Shown here: positions 1 through 5,110 of the stretch, piece after piece | How the letters are laid out: each line of letters starts with the position of its first letter | Position numbering within the stretch: position 1 is the stretch's first letter | Assembly: GCA_023416055.1 (NCBI GenBank) | Contig: JAEZIH010000140.1 | Coordinates: forward strand, 1 to 10,970 | DNA from: Pseudomonadota bacterium | Lineage (GTDB): Bacteria; Pseudomonadota; Alphaproteobacteria; Caulobacterales; Caulobacteraceae | DNA: 10,970 nucleotides | Direction: 5' to 3' | The notes under the pieces: generated by a model | What the model was told of the DNA's origin: nothing | The model's database searches: none | Seen by the model: only the letters and a program-made list of their open reading frames with translations | Program-made: the position numbers and the translations under genes

Positions 1-227
1 CCCTGGTTGGCCCACTCGTAGCTGACCAGACGGGCGGCGGGGGCGGTCGGCAGCACCAGCGGCGCGCCGGCGGGCGTCTTCGGCGTACGACCGTCCAGCA
101 GCACCGCCCAGCCGCCCTCCCCTTCGCCGACATGCACCGTCTTCCAGAAGCGCTTCAGGCGCTCCTCGGACTCGCGGAAGCCCTTGCGGGCGGCGACGTT
201 GGGGTCGAGCGGGGGGATGTGGGGCAT
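1..227 (-). CDS. ATP12-family F1-ATPase assembly chaperone (partial, C-terminus beyond the left edge)
   Basis: The first 75 codons are present, beginning at the ATG on 227-225; the rest lies off the window. ATP12 proteins bind the F1 alpha subunit and help assemble the F1 sector of ATP synthase in mitochondria and alphaproteobacteria. The family N-terminal signature is visible: the RFWK motif (residues 26-29), then GGWAVLLDGRTPKTP (38-52), LVLPT (57-61) and YEWANQ (70-75). The start lies eight bases after the stop of the HAD phosphatase gene, so it is probably the last or a late gene of the crcB operon. Only a weak GAGA stretch precedes the start, so translation may depend on coupling to the upstream gene. 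The family assignment is confident; the bacterial role is inferred from the family. Confidence 0.88.
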   Translation of the reverse strand, partial: MPHIPPLDPNVAARKGFRESEERLKRFWKTVHVGEGEGGWAVLLDGRTPKTPAGAPLVLPTAPAARLVSYEWANQ

Positions 228-235
228 GGCGGGTC

Positions 236-910
236 TCAGGCGGCGCGGTTCAGGTCGGCGAAACTGTCCAGCACGACGTTCAGTTCGGCGAAGCTGGTCG
301 CCACGTGGCGGGCGCCGGCGGCGCGCTGCTCCTTGGCGGTGTGGAAGCCCCAGGCGACGCCCAGCGGCAGGACGCCGGCGTTGACGGCCATGGCGGCGTC
401 ATGGGCGGTGTCGCCGATCATCACCGTGGTGGCGGGACAGGCGTCGCAGGCGGCCATGGCCGCGTGCAGCATGGCCGGGTCGGGCTTGCCGGGGCCGTCC
501 TCGGCGCAGTGGCTGGACAGGAACAGGTCGCCCCAGCCCGCGCGGGCCAGGTTGCGGGCCACGCCGCGGCGGTTCTGGCCGGTGGCGAGCGCGAGCCGCC
601 AGCCGTCCCGGCGCAGGCGGCGCAGGTGGTCCATGGCGCCATCGTACAGCGGCTCCTCGTGACCCTCGGCGTACATGCGCTGGAAGCTGGCCCGGAAGCC
701 GGCGATGAAGCGGTCGAGGGTGGGCGCGTCGAGGCCGGGTTCGAGCACCGCCATGGCCTTCTCCAGCGACAGGCCGACGATCTGGCGCACGCGGTCGTAG
801 TCCGGTTCGGGCAGGCCGATGTCGCGCGCGGCCTCGCAGGCCGCGCGGTGGATCGAGGCGCGGCTGTCCACCAGGGTGCCGTCGATGTCGAAGACCGCCA
901 GCGGCCTCAT
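236..910 (-). CDS. HAD-IA family phosphatase (phosphoglycolate phosphatase-like)
   Basis: A 224-residue cytoplasmic haloacid dehalogenase-fold hydrolase. Motif I is DIDGTLVDS with nucleophile D8 and acid/base D10. Motif II threonine is T110 in ALATGQNR. Motif III lysine is K142 in GKPDP, and motif IV is GDTAHD with D167 and D171. A helical cap of about residues 16-85 lies between motifs I and II, as in subfamily IA. All catalytic residues are intact and the length is normal. The ATG at 910 overlaps the TGA of the pseudouridine synthase gene by four bases (ATGA), with GAGG nine bases upstream, so coupled translation is likely. The substrate cannot be read from sequence. Phosphoglycolate phosphatase (Gph) is the closest general description, but many HAD-IA enzymes act on other small phosphate esters or nucleotides. 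Confidence 0.9.
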   Translation of the reverse strand: MRPLAVFDIDGTLVDSRASIHRAACEAARDIGLPEPDYDRVRQIVGLSLEKAMAVLEPGLDAPTLDRFIAGFRASFQRMYAEGHEEPLYDGAMDHLRRLRRDGWRLALATGQNRRGVARNLARAGWGDLFLSSHCAEDGPGKPDPAMLHAAMAACDACPATTVMIGDTAHDAAMAVNAGVLPLGVAWGFHTAKEQRAAGARHVATSFAELNVVLDSFADLNRAA

Positions 911-1935
911 CGCATCCGCCTCACGCCCTCGAAGGGATCGCCCTCGTCGCCCTCGGCCGGCTCGAAGCCGAAATGGGCGAAGCCGGCCTTCATCTCGGGG
1001 CTCAGCGGCGCGACCACCTTCAGGACGCCGCCGCGCGGATGGTCCAGCTCGATGCTGCGGGCGTGCAGCTGCAGCTTCAGGATGCCGGACAGCTCGCGGG
1101 ACTTGTCGTCGCCGTATTTGGGGTCGCCGAGAATCGGATGGCCGATGGCGGCCATGTGGGCGCGCAGCTGGTGGGTGCGGCCGGTGAAGGGGCGCAGCGC
1201 CATCCAGGCGGCGCGGTGCGAGGCGCGGCTGATGGTGGCGAAGGCCGTCTCGGCCGGTTCGGCGCGCGGGTCCTTGCGGTCGGCCGGGCGCATCATCTCG
1301 AAGTCGGCGATGCCGGTCTTCTTCAGCGGCAGGTCGATCTGGCCGGCGGGCGGTTTCGGATTGCCGATGACGATGGCCCAGTAGGTCTTCTTCGCCTGTC
1401 GGCGGGCGAAGGCCCCGGCCATGCGCCTGGCCGCCTCCGGCCCCTTGCCCAGCAGCAGGACGCCGGAAGTGTCCCGGTCGAGGCGGTGCACCAGCCGCGG
1501 GCGTTCCATCCCCTCCCCCCAGGCGCCCAGTAGCCGGTCGACGTGGCGGCTGGTCTTGGTCCCGCCCTGCACCGCCAGGCCGTGCGGCTTGTTCAGGGCG
1601 ATGACCATGTCGTCCTCGTAGAGCACGAGGCTTTTGGCGAAGCGGATGTCATGGTCCGACAGGGCGTGCGGGTCGCCGGCGCGGCGCGAGCTGTCCTCGG
1701 GGATCGGCGGCACGCGCACGGCGGCCCCGGCGGTCAGCCGCGCGTCGGGCTTCACCCGCGCCCCGTCGACGCGGATCTGGCCCGAGCGGGCCATCTTCTG
1801 CACCTGGATGTTGGACAGGTGCGGCCAGCGCCGCCGGAACCAGCGGTCCAGCCGGATGCCGTCCTCGGCCTCGGCGACATAGAGGGTCTTCACCTCGCGC
1901 TTCGGCGCGTCGGCGGGCGGGGTTTCGTCAGTCAA
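907..1935 (-). CDS. rluC: RluC-type 23S rRNA pseudouridine synthase (S4 domain + RluA catalytic domain)
   Basis: A 342-residue enzyme converting specific uridines of 23S rRNA to pseudouridine. An N-terminal S4 RNA-binding domain spans about residues 23-77 (EDGIRLDRWF through VRVPP). The catalytic domain follows, with HRLDRDTSG at 150-158 (catalytic Asp D153), GRTHQLRAH at 252-260 and the HPILGDPKYG loop at 266-275. I chose the TTG start at 1935: it overlaps the crcB stop (TTGA) and has GGAG seven bases upstream. Any longer reading would run into crcB in another frame. A GTG at codon 15 is an alternative start that would keep the S4 domain. The S4-plus-RluA layout fits RluC or RluD; RluC is preferred from length and the usual neighbourhood, but target uridines are not established. 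It is the second gene of the crcB operon. Confidence 0.88.
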   Translation of the reverse strand: MTDETPPADAPKREVKTLYVAEAEDGIRLDRWFRRRWPHLSNIQVQKMARSGQIRVDGARVKPDARLTAGAAVRVPPIPEDSSRRAGDPHALSDHDIRFAKSLVLYEDDMVIALNKPHGLAVQGGTKTSRHVDRLLGAWGEGMERPRLVHRLDRDTSGVLLLGKGPEAARRMAGAFARRQAKKTYWAIVIGNPKPPAGQIDLPLKKTGIADFEMMRPADRKDPRAEPAETAFATISRASHRAAWMALRPFTGRTHQLRAHMAAIGHPILGDPKYGDDKSRELSGILKLQLHARSIELDHPRGGVLKVVAPLSPEMKAGFAHFGFEPAEGDEGDPFEGVRRMR

Positions 1936-2315
1936 GGCGCGACTCCGAAGGCGCGGCGGGCGACCATCAGGCCGGCGAACAGGGCGGCGATCGACAGGAC
2001 CACCGACAGGGCGACATAGCCGCCGGCCATGGCGAATTGGCGGCGCTCTATCATCAGCGCCGTCTCCAGCGAGAAGGCCGAGAAGGGGGTGAAGCCGCCC
2101 AGCAGCCCGACCGCGGCGAACAGGCGGAGGGTCTCGCCCTGCGCTCCGCCGCGGAAGGCCAGCCAGCCGGCCAGCAGCCCCATCAGCAGGCCGCCGACGA
2201 CGTTGACGGTCAGCGTCCCCCACGGCCAGCCGGTCGCCGGCAGCAGCCGGCCGACGCCATATCGGGCGACGGCTCCGAGCGCTCCTCCGGCGGCGACGAT
2301 GAGAAGACGTGTCAT
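1932..2315 (-). CDS. crcB: CrcB/Fluc fluoride channel
   Basis: A 127-residue inner-membrane protein with four predicted helices (about 3-22, 33-54, 63-87, 98-121). Fluc proteins form dual-topology dimers that let fluoride leave the cytoplasm. Family marks are GALGAVARYG (11-20), TLTVNVVGG (35-42, conserved Asn N38) and the pore signature GGFTPFSAFS (73-82), in which F78 and F81 match the paired pore phenylalanines. The usual second threonine of GGFTTFS is proline here (P77). The length is normal for the family. It is the first gene of the operon; its TGA overlaps the TTG start of the pseudouridine synthase. No good Shine-Dalgarno sequence precedes the ATG at 2315, and a -10-like TATAAG lies only nine bases upstream, so the message may be nearly leaderless. 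Confidence 0.92.
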   Translation of the reverse strand: MTRLLIVAAGGALGAVARYGVGRLLPATGWPWGTLTVNVVGGLLMGLLAGWLAFRGGAQGETLRLFAAVGLLGGFTPFSAFSLETALMIERRQFAMAGGYVALSVVLSIAALFAGLMVARRAFGVAP

Positions 2316-2331
2316 GCTGCGCGGCTTATAC
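2304..2331 (+). promoter_or_regulatory. Candidate divergent promoter toward the 2416 gene pair
   Basis: On the plus strand, AAGACGT (2304-2310) carries the GACG core of the Caulobacter-type -35 box. After 13 bases comes GCTTATAC (2324-2331), a partial match to GCTANAWC. It shares its -10 bases with the minus-strand crcB promoter candidate and would give a leader of about 80 bases containing the stem-loop at 2384-2399. The match is weak. Confidence 0.22.
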
Positions 2332-2353
2332 ACATCCGGACGGCTTGTGTGAG
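2325..2353 (-). promoter_or_regulatory. Candidate promoter for the crcB-rluC-HAD-ATP12 operon
   Basis: On the minus strand, CTCACA (2353-2348; four of six to TTGACA) is followed by a 17-base spacer and TATAAG (2330-2325; five of six to TATAAT). Transcription would begin at about 2318, only a few bases before the crcB ATG at 2315. This fits the lack of a Shine-Dalgarno sequence. The site is inferred from motif match and position only. Confidence 0.38.
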
Positions 2354-2383
2354 CCGACAGCTCGGGCATCATCGGCGGCCGGG

Positions 2384-2399
2384 CGGCGAGTGATCGCCG
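2384..2399 (+). repeat. Perfect 6-bp stem-loop with GTGA loop in the 5' leader of the 57-residue gene
   Basis: CGGCGA (2384-2389), loop GTGA, TCGCCG (2394-2399). As plus-strand RNA the loop is a GNRA-type tetraloop, which is stable. It ends 16 bases before the ATG at 2416, immediately 5' of the purine-rich ribosome binding site (AAGGGGG, 2405-2411), so it could affect initiation. It may equally be a chance product of high GC. Confidence 0.35.
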
Positions 2400-2415
2400 G
2401 CATGAAGGGGGCCTC

Positions 2416-2589
2416 ATGCTCTGGTTCTTCGTCGCGGGCGCGCTGGCCGGGGCCTTCTGGGGGCTGGTGGCGGCGTTCTGCCTGAAATGGGCGCGCAAGT
2501 CGCCGAAGATGCCGACCTGGCCCATAGTGAGCGGCCTTCTCCTCGGCCTCGCGGGCGGGCTGATCCAGTTTGCCCGGTGGGGACCATGA
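2416..2589 (+). CDS. 57-residue small membrane protein (two-helix hairpin), function unknown
   Basis: A short frame, ATG at 2416 to TGA at 2587-2589, encodes a 57-residue protein with two hydrophobic helices (about 3-22 and 35-53). They are joined by a short basic loop (KWARKSPK, 24-31), and the protein ends in QFARWGP. Glycines in both helices (GALAGAFWG and GLLLGLAGG) suggest close helix packing. Support for a real gene is a good ribosome binding site (AAGGGGG, about five bases before the start) and a four-base ATGA overlap with the DUF2214 gene, so the two are probably co-translated. The positive-inside rule would place the basic loop in the cytoplasm. I do not recognise the family. A partner or assembly role for the DUF2214 protein is a guess from the coupling. 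Confidence 0.72.
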   Translation: MLWFFVAGALAGAFWGLVAAFCLKWARKSPKMPTWPIVSGLLLGLAGGLIQFARWGP

Positions 2590-3026
2590 CCGACCTGATC
2601 CTCGCTATCCTCCACCACTTGGCGGTGTTCGCACTGGTCGGGACCATGATCGTGACGCGAATGCTGCTCAGCGGGCCCGAAGTGGACGTCACCAGGGTGG
2701 CGCGGTTCGATGCGGGCGCAGGCGGGCTGTCGACCCTGGTGGTGATCGTGGGCGTGTGCCGCGTGCTCCTGGGCGGCAAGGGCTGGGCCTTCTACGAGGC
2801 CAACCCCTTCTTCTGGGCCAAGATCGCCAGCTTCCTGATCATCGGCCTGCTGACCCTGCCGGGGACAGTGGCGTTCCTGCGCTGGAAGAAGGCGGAGGCG
2901 GCCAACCCCGCCTTCCGGCCGGACCCTGCGCGGATGGCGGCGCTGCGCCGGTTGACCGGCTGGCAACTGCTGATGCTGGTCCCCCTGCTGGCCTGCGCCG
3001 CGGCCATGGCGCGCTGGCCGTTCTGA
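2586..3026 (+). CDS. DUF2214 family membrane protein
   Basis: A 146-residue protein with four predicted membrane helices (about 4-24, 44-62, 76-97, 122-142). Features I associate with DUF2214 are the paired histidines in helix 1 (H10-H11), the conserved R59, and the GKGWAFYEANPFFWAKI block (64-80) before helix 3, followed by FLRWKK (98-102). The biochemical function of the family is not known to me. Histidines within a helix could bind a metal or haem, but that is speculation. The ATG at 2586 overlaps the stop of the 57-residue gene (ATGA), so this is the second gene of a two-gene unit. A weak inverted repeat (GCCGCC at 3027-3032, GGCGGC at 3054-3059) follows the stop without a T tract. Confidence 0.82.
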   Translation: MTDLILAILHHLAVFALVGTMIVTRMLLSGPEVDVTRVARFDAGAGGLSTLVVIVGVCRVLLGGKGWAFYEANPFFWAKIASFLIIGLLTLPGTVAFLRWKKAEAANPAFRPDPARMAALRRLTGWQLLMLVPLLACAAAMARWPF

Positions 3027-3080
3027 GCCGCCTGACCGAAACTTCACTTGCCCGGCGGCAGGGTTAACGGCGATACCCGA

Positions 3081-3151
3081 ACGGCGGCGCTTCGCGCTGC
3101 GGGAGAACGCCGTCGGCCCGGCGGCGCGCTCGCGCCATAGTGACGGGTCAC
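3081..3151. repeat. Cluster of three inverted repeats upstream of the His-rich membrane protein gene
   Basis: The 149-base gap between 3026 and 3176 holds three inverted repeats. The first is ACGGCG (3081-3086) with CGCCGT (3108-3113), enclosing GCGC-TTC-GCGC (3087-3097). The second is GGCGCG-CT-CGCGCC (3123-3136). The third is GTGAC-GG-GTCAC (3140-3151). The first may end transcription of the upstream pair or fold in the downstream leader; the third resembles a small operator. None has a T tract. I found no convincing promoter. Confidence 0.4.
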
Positions 3152-3175
3152 GTTCGAGGGGACCGCCGAAGCGCC

Positions 3176-4384
3176 ATGTCGCACGACGATCATCATCATC
3201 CCGGCCCCGCGCCGGTCAGCGACGGCGGCCACGGCGGCCACGGCTTCGACCAGCGCATCGGCGCGGGCATTGACGCGCCGGCCAACCCGCCTCCGCCCGG
3301 CGCCGCCGACCACGCCGACCGGCACGTCCCCGGCCGCACGCCGTCGGGTATGCGCGTCAGCCGCGCCGCCGAGGGCACCCTGCGCCCGATCCAGGACAGC
3401 GAGGTCTTCTCCACCGACCCGGCCGTGATCGAGGCGGTGTCGTCGCACATCGACGAGTATTTCAACCAGCCGCTGGACATCTTCCCCTTCTGGGAGACCG
3501 AGAAGAAACCGGACCGCTTCCACGTCCTGTTCGGACGGCAGATCGAGGAACGCTTCCCGGTCGACCGCGACCTGCGCAGCCATATCCACGACTATGGACG
3601 CCGCGTGTTCAAGGCCCTGTGCGTGCACGTCTTCACCAAGCGGTTCATGCAGGGGCTGTCGCTGGTCGGGCTGGCGGCCCTGGCCCTGATGGGGCCGACC
3701 TGGTTCACGACCTGGACCGGCTCTCAGCCCATGGGCCTGGGGCTGGCGGTCGGGGCCATGCTGGCCATCGTCGGCCTGTTCGCCGGGATCCAGCAGATCC
3801 TGTTCATCCAGTACCGCTTCCGGCTGGAGAACGACTCCTACGAGCTGTCGCGCGAGATCGTGCAGCGGACGCGCGAGCTGCAGAACCTGTTCACCCACGC
3901 CCGCGCCCTCTCGGACCAGGCCGAGACCCTGTACCAGCAGGACGGCAAGGGCTGGGGCCAGCGGGCCCTCTATCTGACCCGTCTGGTGATGTGGATGGGC
4001 GCCCGCATGGAGTACCTCGAGAAATACGTCCAGATGGAGCTGTGGCGGGTGCGCCGCGAGCGCTACTGGATGCGCTGGTTCTCGCGCTTCATGACACCGC
4101 TGGTGCTGATCGCCGGCCTGGCCGTGGTGGCGCTGGAGCCGGCCCCGGCCGAGGCCGGGGTGTTCCGCGCCCTGCAGGGCCTCGCGGTGCTGCTGGGCGT
4201 GGCGATCAGCTGGATGTCCTACTTCCTGTGGCAGACCCCGGTCTCGGCCATCCAGGACAAGCTCGGCGTCGACGGCTGGGTCCGCTACGCCTCGCTTGAC
4301 GTCGACAACGCCGTCGCCGACCAGGTGCGCCGCGACAAGGAGCGGCTGGTCGAGTACCGGGCTCTGACGCGGGGGGGAAGGTAG
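3176..4384 (+). CDS. His-rich four-helix membrane protein, function unknown
   Basis: A 402-residue protein with a low-complexity N-terminus containing eight histidines in the first 50 residues (H3, H6-8, H19, H22, H46, H50) amid Gly, Pro and Asp. A soluble region of about 70-157 follows (SEVFSTDPAVIEAV, HIDEYFNQPLDIFPFWETEKKPDRFHVLFG). There are two helices (about 158-180 and 186-211), a charged and probably helical or coiled middle (213-300), two more helices (304-322 and 328-352), and a short C-terminal tail. With both termini in the cytoplasm, two hairpins would flank a cytoplasmic middle segment. His/Asp-rich tails often bind Ni, Zn or Cu, but here that is inference. I chose the ATG at 3176 over the in-frame GTG at 3140, which sits in an inverted repeat. 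I know no characterised relative. It converges on the lipoprotein gene, with three bases between the stops. Confidence 0.85.
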   Translation: MSHDDHHHPGPAPVSDGGHGGHGFDQRIGAGIDAPANPPPPGAADHADRHVPGRTPSGMRVSRAAEGTLRPIQDSEVFSTDPAVIEAVSSHIDEYFNQPLDIFPFWETEKKPDRFHVLFGRQIEERFPVDRDLRSHIHDYGRRVFKALCVHVFTKRFMQGLSLVGLAALALMGPTWFTTWTGSQPMGLGLAVGAMLAIVGLFAGIQQILFIQYRFRLENDSYELSREIVQRTRELQNLFTHARALSDQAETLYQQDGKGWGQRALYLTRLVMWMGARMEYLEKYVQMELWRVRRERYWMRWFSRFMTPLVLIAGLAVVALEPAPAEAGVFRALQGLAVLLGVAISWMSYFLWQTPVSAIQDKLGVDGWVRYASLDVDNAVADQVRRDKERLVEYRALTRGGR

Positions 4385-4387
4385 GCT

Positions 4388-4900
4388 CTAGCTCCTGCTG
4401 CGCCAGCCCAGGCTGTCCTGCACGCTGCGGGCGTCATAGGCCGTCGGCCTGTCCGGCCGTTCGCCATTCCCCATGACGACTTCGAGCGTGGTCGAGGTCG
4501 GCGCCGGCCCGCTGAAGTTCAGGCCGACGCCGACGCCGACGCCCGAACTGCGATAGCTGCCGTAGTGGCCGCCGTAGCTGCTCGACCCGGCCCCGATGGA
4601 GACGCTGGGCCGCAGGCCGCCGGCGCGGTCCAGCCGCCCGTCGGTCCAGCGCTGGGTCACCTCGAACCAGTCATAGCCCTGCGCCGTGGTCAGTTCGGCG
4701 GCGCGCAACAGGGCGAGATCCGCCACCGGCCCGGGCGCGCCGACGCCGTTGTAGGTGACGCGGTAGCGGTTGGATTCGATCCTCTGCTCGCTGTAGCCCT
4801 GCCCGCCCTCCCCCATCTGCGGGCCGTAGGGCGCCAGGCTGGCGCAGGCCGTCAGCATCAGGCCGGCGGCGGCGATCAGAGGCAGGGTCAGGCGTTTCAT
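4388..4900 (-). CDS. CC0125/CC1285 family lipoprotein
   Basis: A 170-residue lipoprotein. The signal peptide ends in a lipobox LTAC with the lipidated cysteine at C19, followed by alanine at +2, which normally allows export to the outer membrane. Mature-region signatures of this Caulobacterales family are GYSEQRIESNRYRVTYNG (35-52) and LLRAAELTTAQGYDWFEV (64-81), followed by a Gly/Ser/Tyr-rich stretch (about 99-130) and LEVVMG (139-144). The family function is unknown. The C-terminal half looks like a beta-rich envelope protein. ATG at 4900 was chosen because it places the signal peptide correctly and has GGAG upstream. An ECF-type promoter candidate lies just upstream, so control by envelope or general stress is plausible. 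Confidence 0.88.
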   Translation of the reverse strand: MKRLTLPLIAAAGLMLTACASLAPYGPQMGEGGQGYSEQRIESNRYRVTYNGVGAPGPVADLALLRAAELTTAQGYDWFEVTQRWTDGRLDRAGGLRPSVSIGAGSSSYGGHYGSYRSSGVGVGVGLNFSGPAPTSTTLEVVMGNGERPDRPTAYDARSVQDSLGWRSRS

Positions 4901-4925
4901 GGCGCAGGCTCCGGGCTGTGCTGGA

Positions 4926-4952
4926 AAAGCGTGGCGGGCCGACACAGGTTCC
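4926..4952 (-). promoter_or_regulatory. Candidate EcfG/sigma-T-type (general stress ECF) promoter of the lipoprotein gene
   Basis: On the minus strand GGAACC (4952-4947) is followed by 15 bases and CGCTTT (4931-4926). Alphaproteobacterial EcfG promoters (sigma-T in Caulobacter) follow GGAAC-N16/17-cGTT. Here GGAAC-N16-CGCT differs at one base of the -10. The expected start near 4919 leaves a leader of about 19 bases before the ATG at 4900. No housekeeping-type promoter stands out in the gap. The -35 element overlaps the outer edge of the palindromic repeat. Confidence 0.42.
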
Positions 4953-5110
4953 CTCTCCCGGCGGGAGAGAGCTTGAGCGCCCAGGAGCCCGACAGGGCGA
5001 TTGGCTGCGCGAAAGGGTGAGCCTTTGATCAAGCATCAGCCCCTCACCCTTTCGCCTTGCCGCTCGCTTTGCTCGCGGAGGCTCAAGCCCTCTCCCCATG
5101 GGAGAGGGAA
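4949..5110. repeat. Nested palindromic intergenic repeat, overlapping the 3' end of the RluA-family gene
   Basis: The outer arms (4949-4978 and 5081-5110) are reverse complements at 26 of 30 positions. Each arm is itself a hairpin: CTCTCCC-GGC-GGGAGAG on the left (4953-4969) and CCCTCTCCC-CAT-GGGAGAGGG on the right (5088-5108). Inside lies a perfect 13-base inverted repeat, GCGAAAGGGTGAG (5009-5021) with CTCACCCTTTCGC (5043-5055), whose 21-base loop contains the palindrome TTGATCAA (5025-5032). A smaller pair CGCCC/GGGCG (4978-4982, 4995-4999) adds to it. This nested symmetry is typical of a dispersed, non-coding palindromic element such as those of the REP or ERIC type. No second copy is in this window. 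Confidence 0.8.

Noticed and set aside
1461..1500. Direct DNA repeat between 1461-1500 and about 5601-5640
   Set aside because: These are the HRLDRDTSG coding segments of the two RluA-family paralogues, similar because the proteins are, not a separate repeat.
2316..2415. Fluoride riboswitch (crcB motif) upstream of crcB
   Set aside because: A GATGATGCC string occurs on the minus strand, as in the 3' part of known fluoride riboswitches, but the matching upstream GGCAT strand and the pseudoknot pairing are missing. The predicted transcription start also leaves almost no leader.
3027..3059. GCCGCC/GGCGGC inverted repeat after the DUF2214 gene as an intrinsic terminator
   Set aside because: The loop is 21 bases, the stem is six pairs and there is no T tract; such pairs are frequent by chance at this GC content.
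3140..3175. GTG start at 3140 adding 12 residues to the His-rich protein
   Set aside because: The GTG lies inside the GTGAC-GG-GTCAC palindrome without a Shine-Dalgarno sequence; the ATG at 3176 leads directly into the His-rich tail.
3224..3241. Tandem repeat of the 9-mer GGCGGCCAC
   Set aside because: Two units only, within the Gly/His-rich coding tail; explained by the encoded GGHGGH sequence.
3044..3898. 284-residue minus-strand open frame opposite the His-rich membrane protein
   Set aside because: Its translation is rich in Gln, Asp, Val and Arg without hydrophobic periodicity or motifs. The plus strand gives a coherent membrane protein with proper helices.
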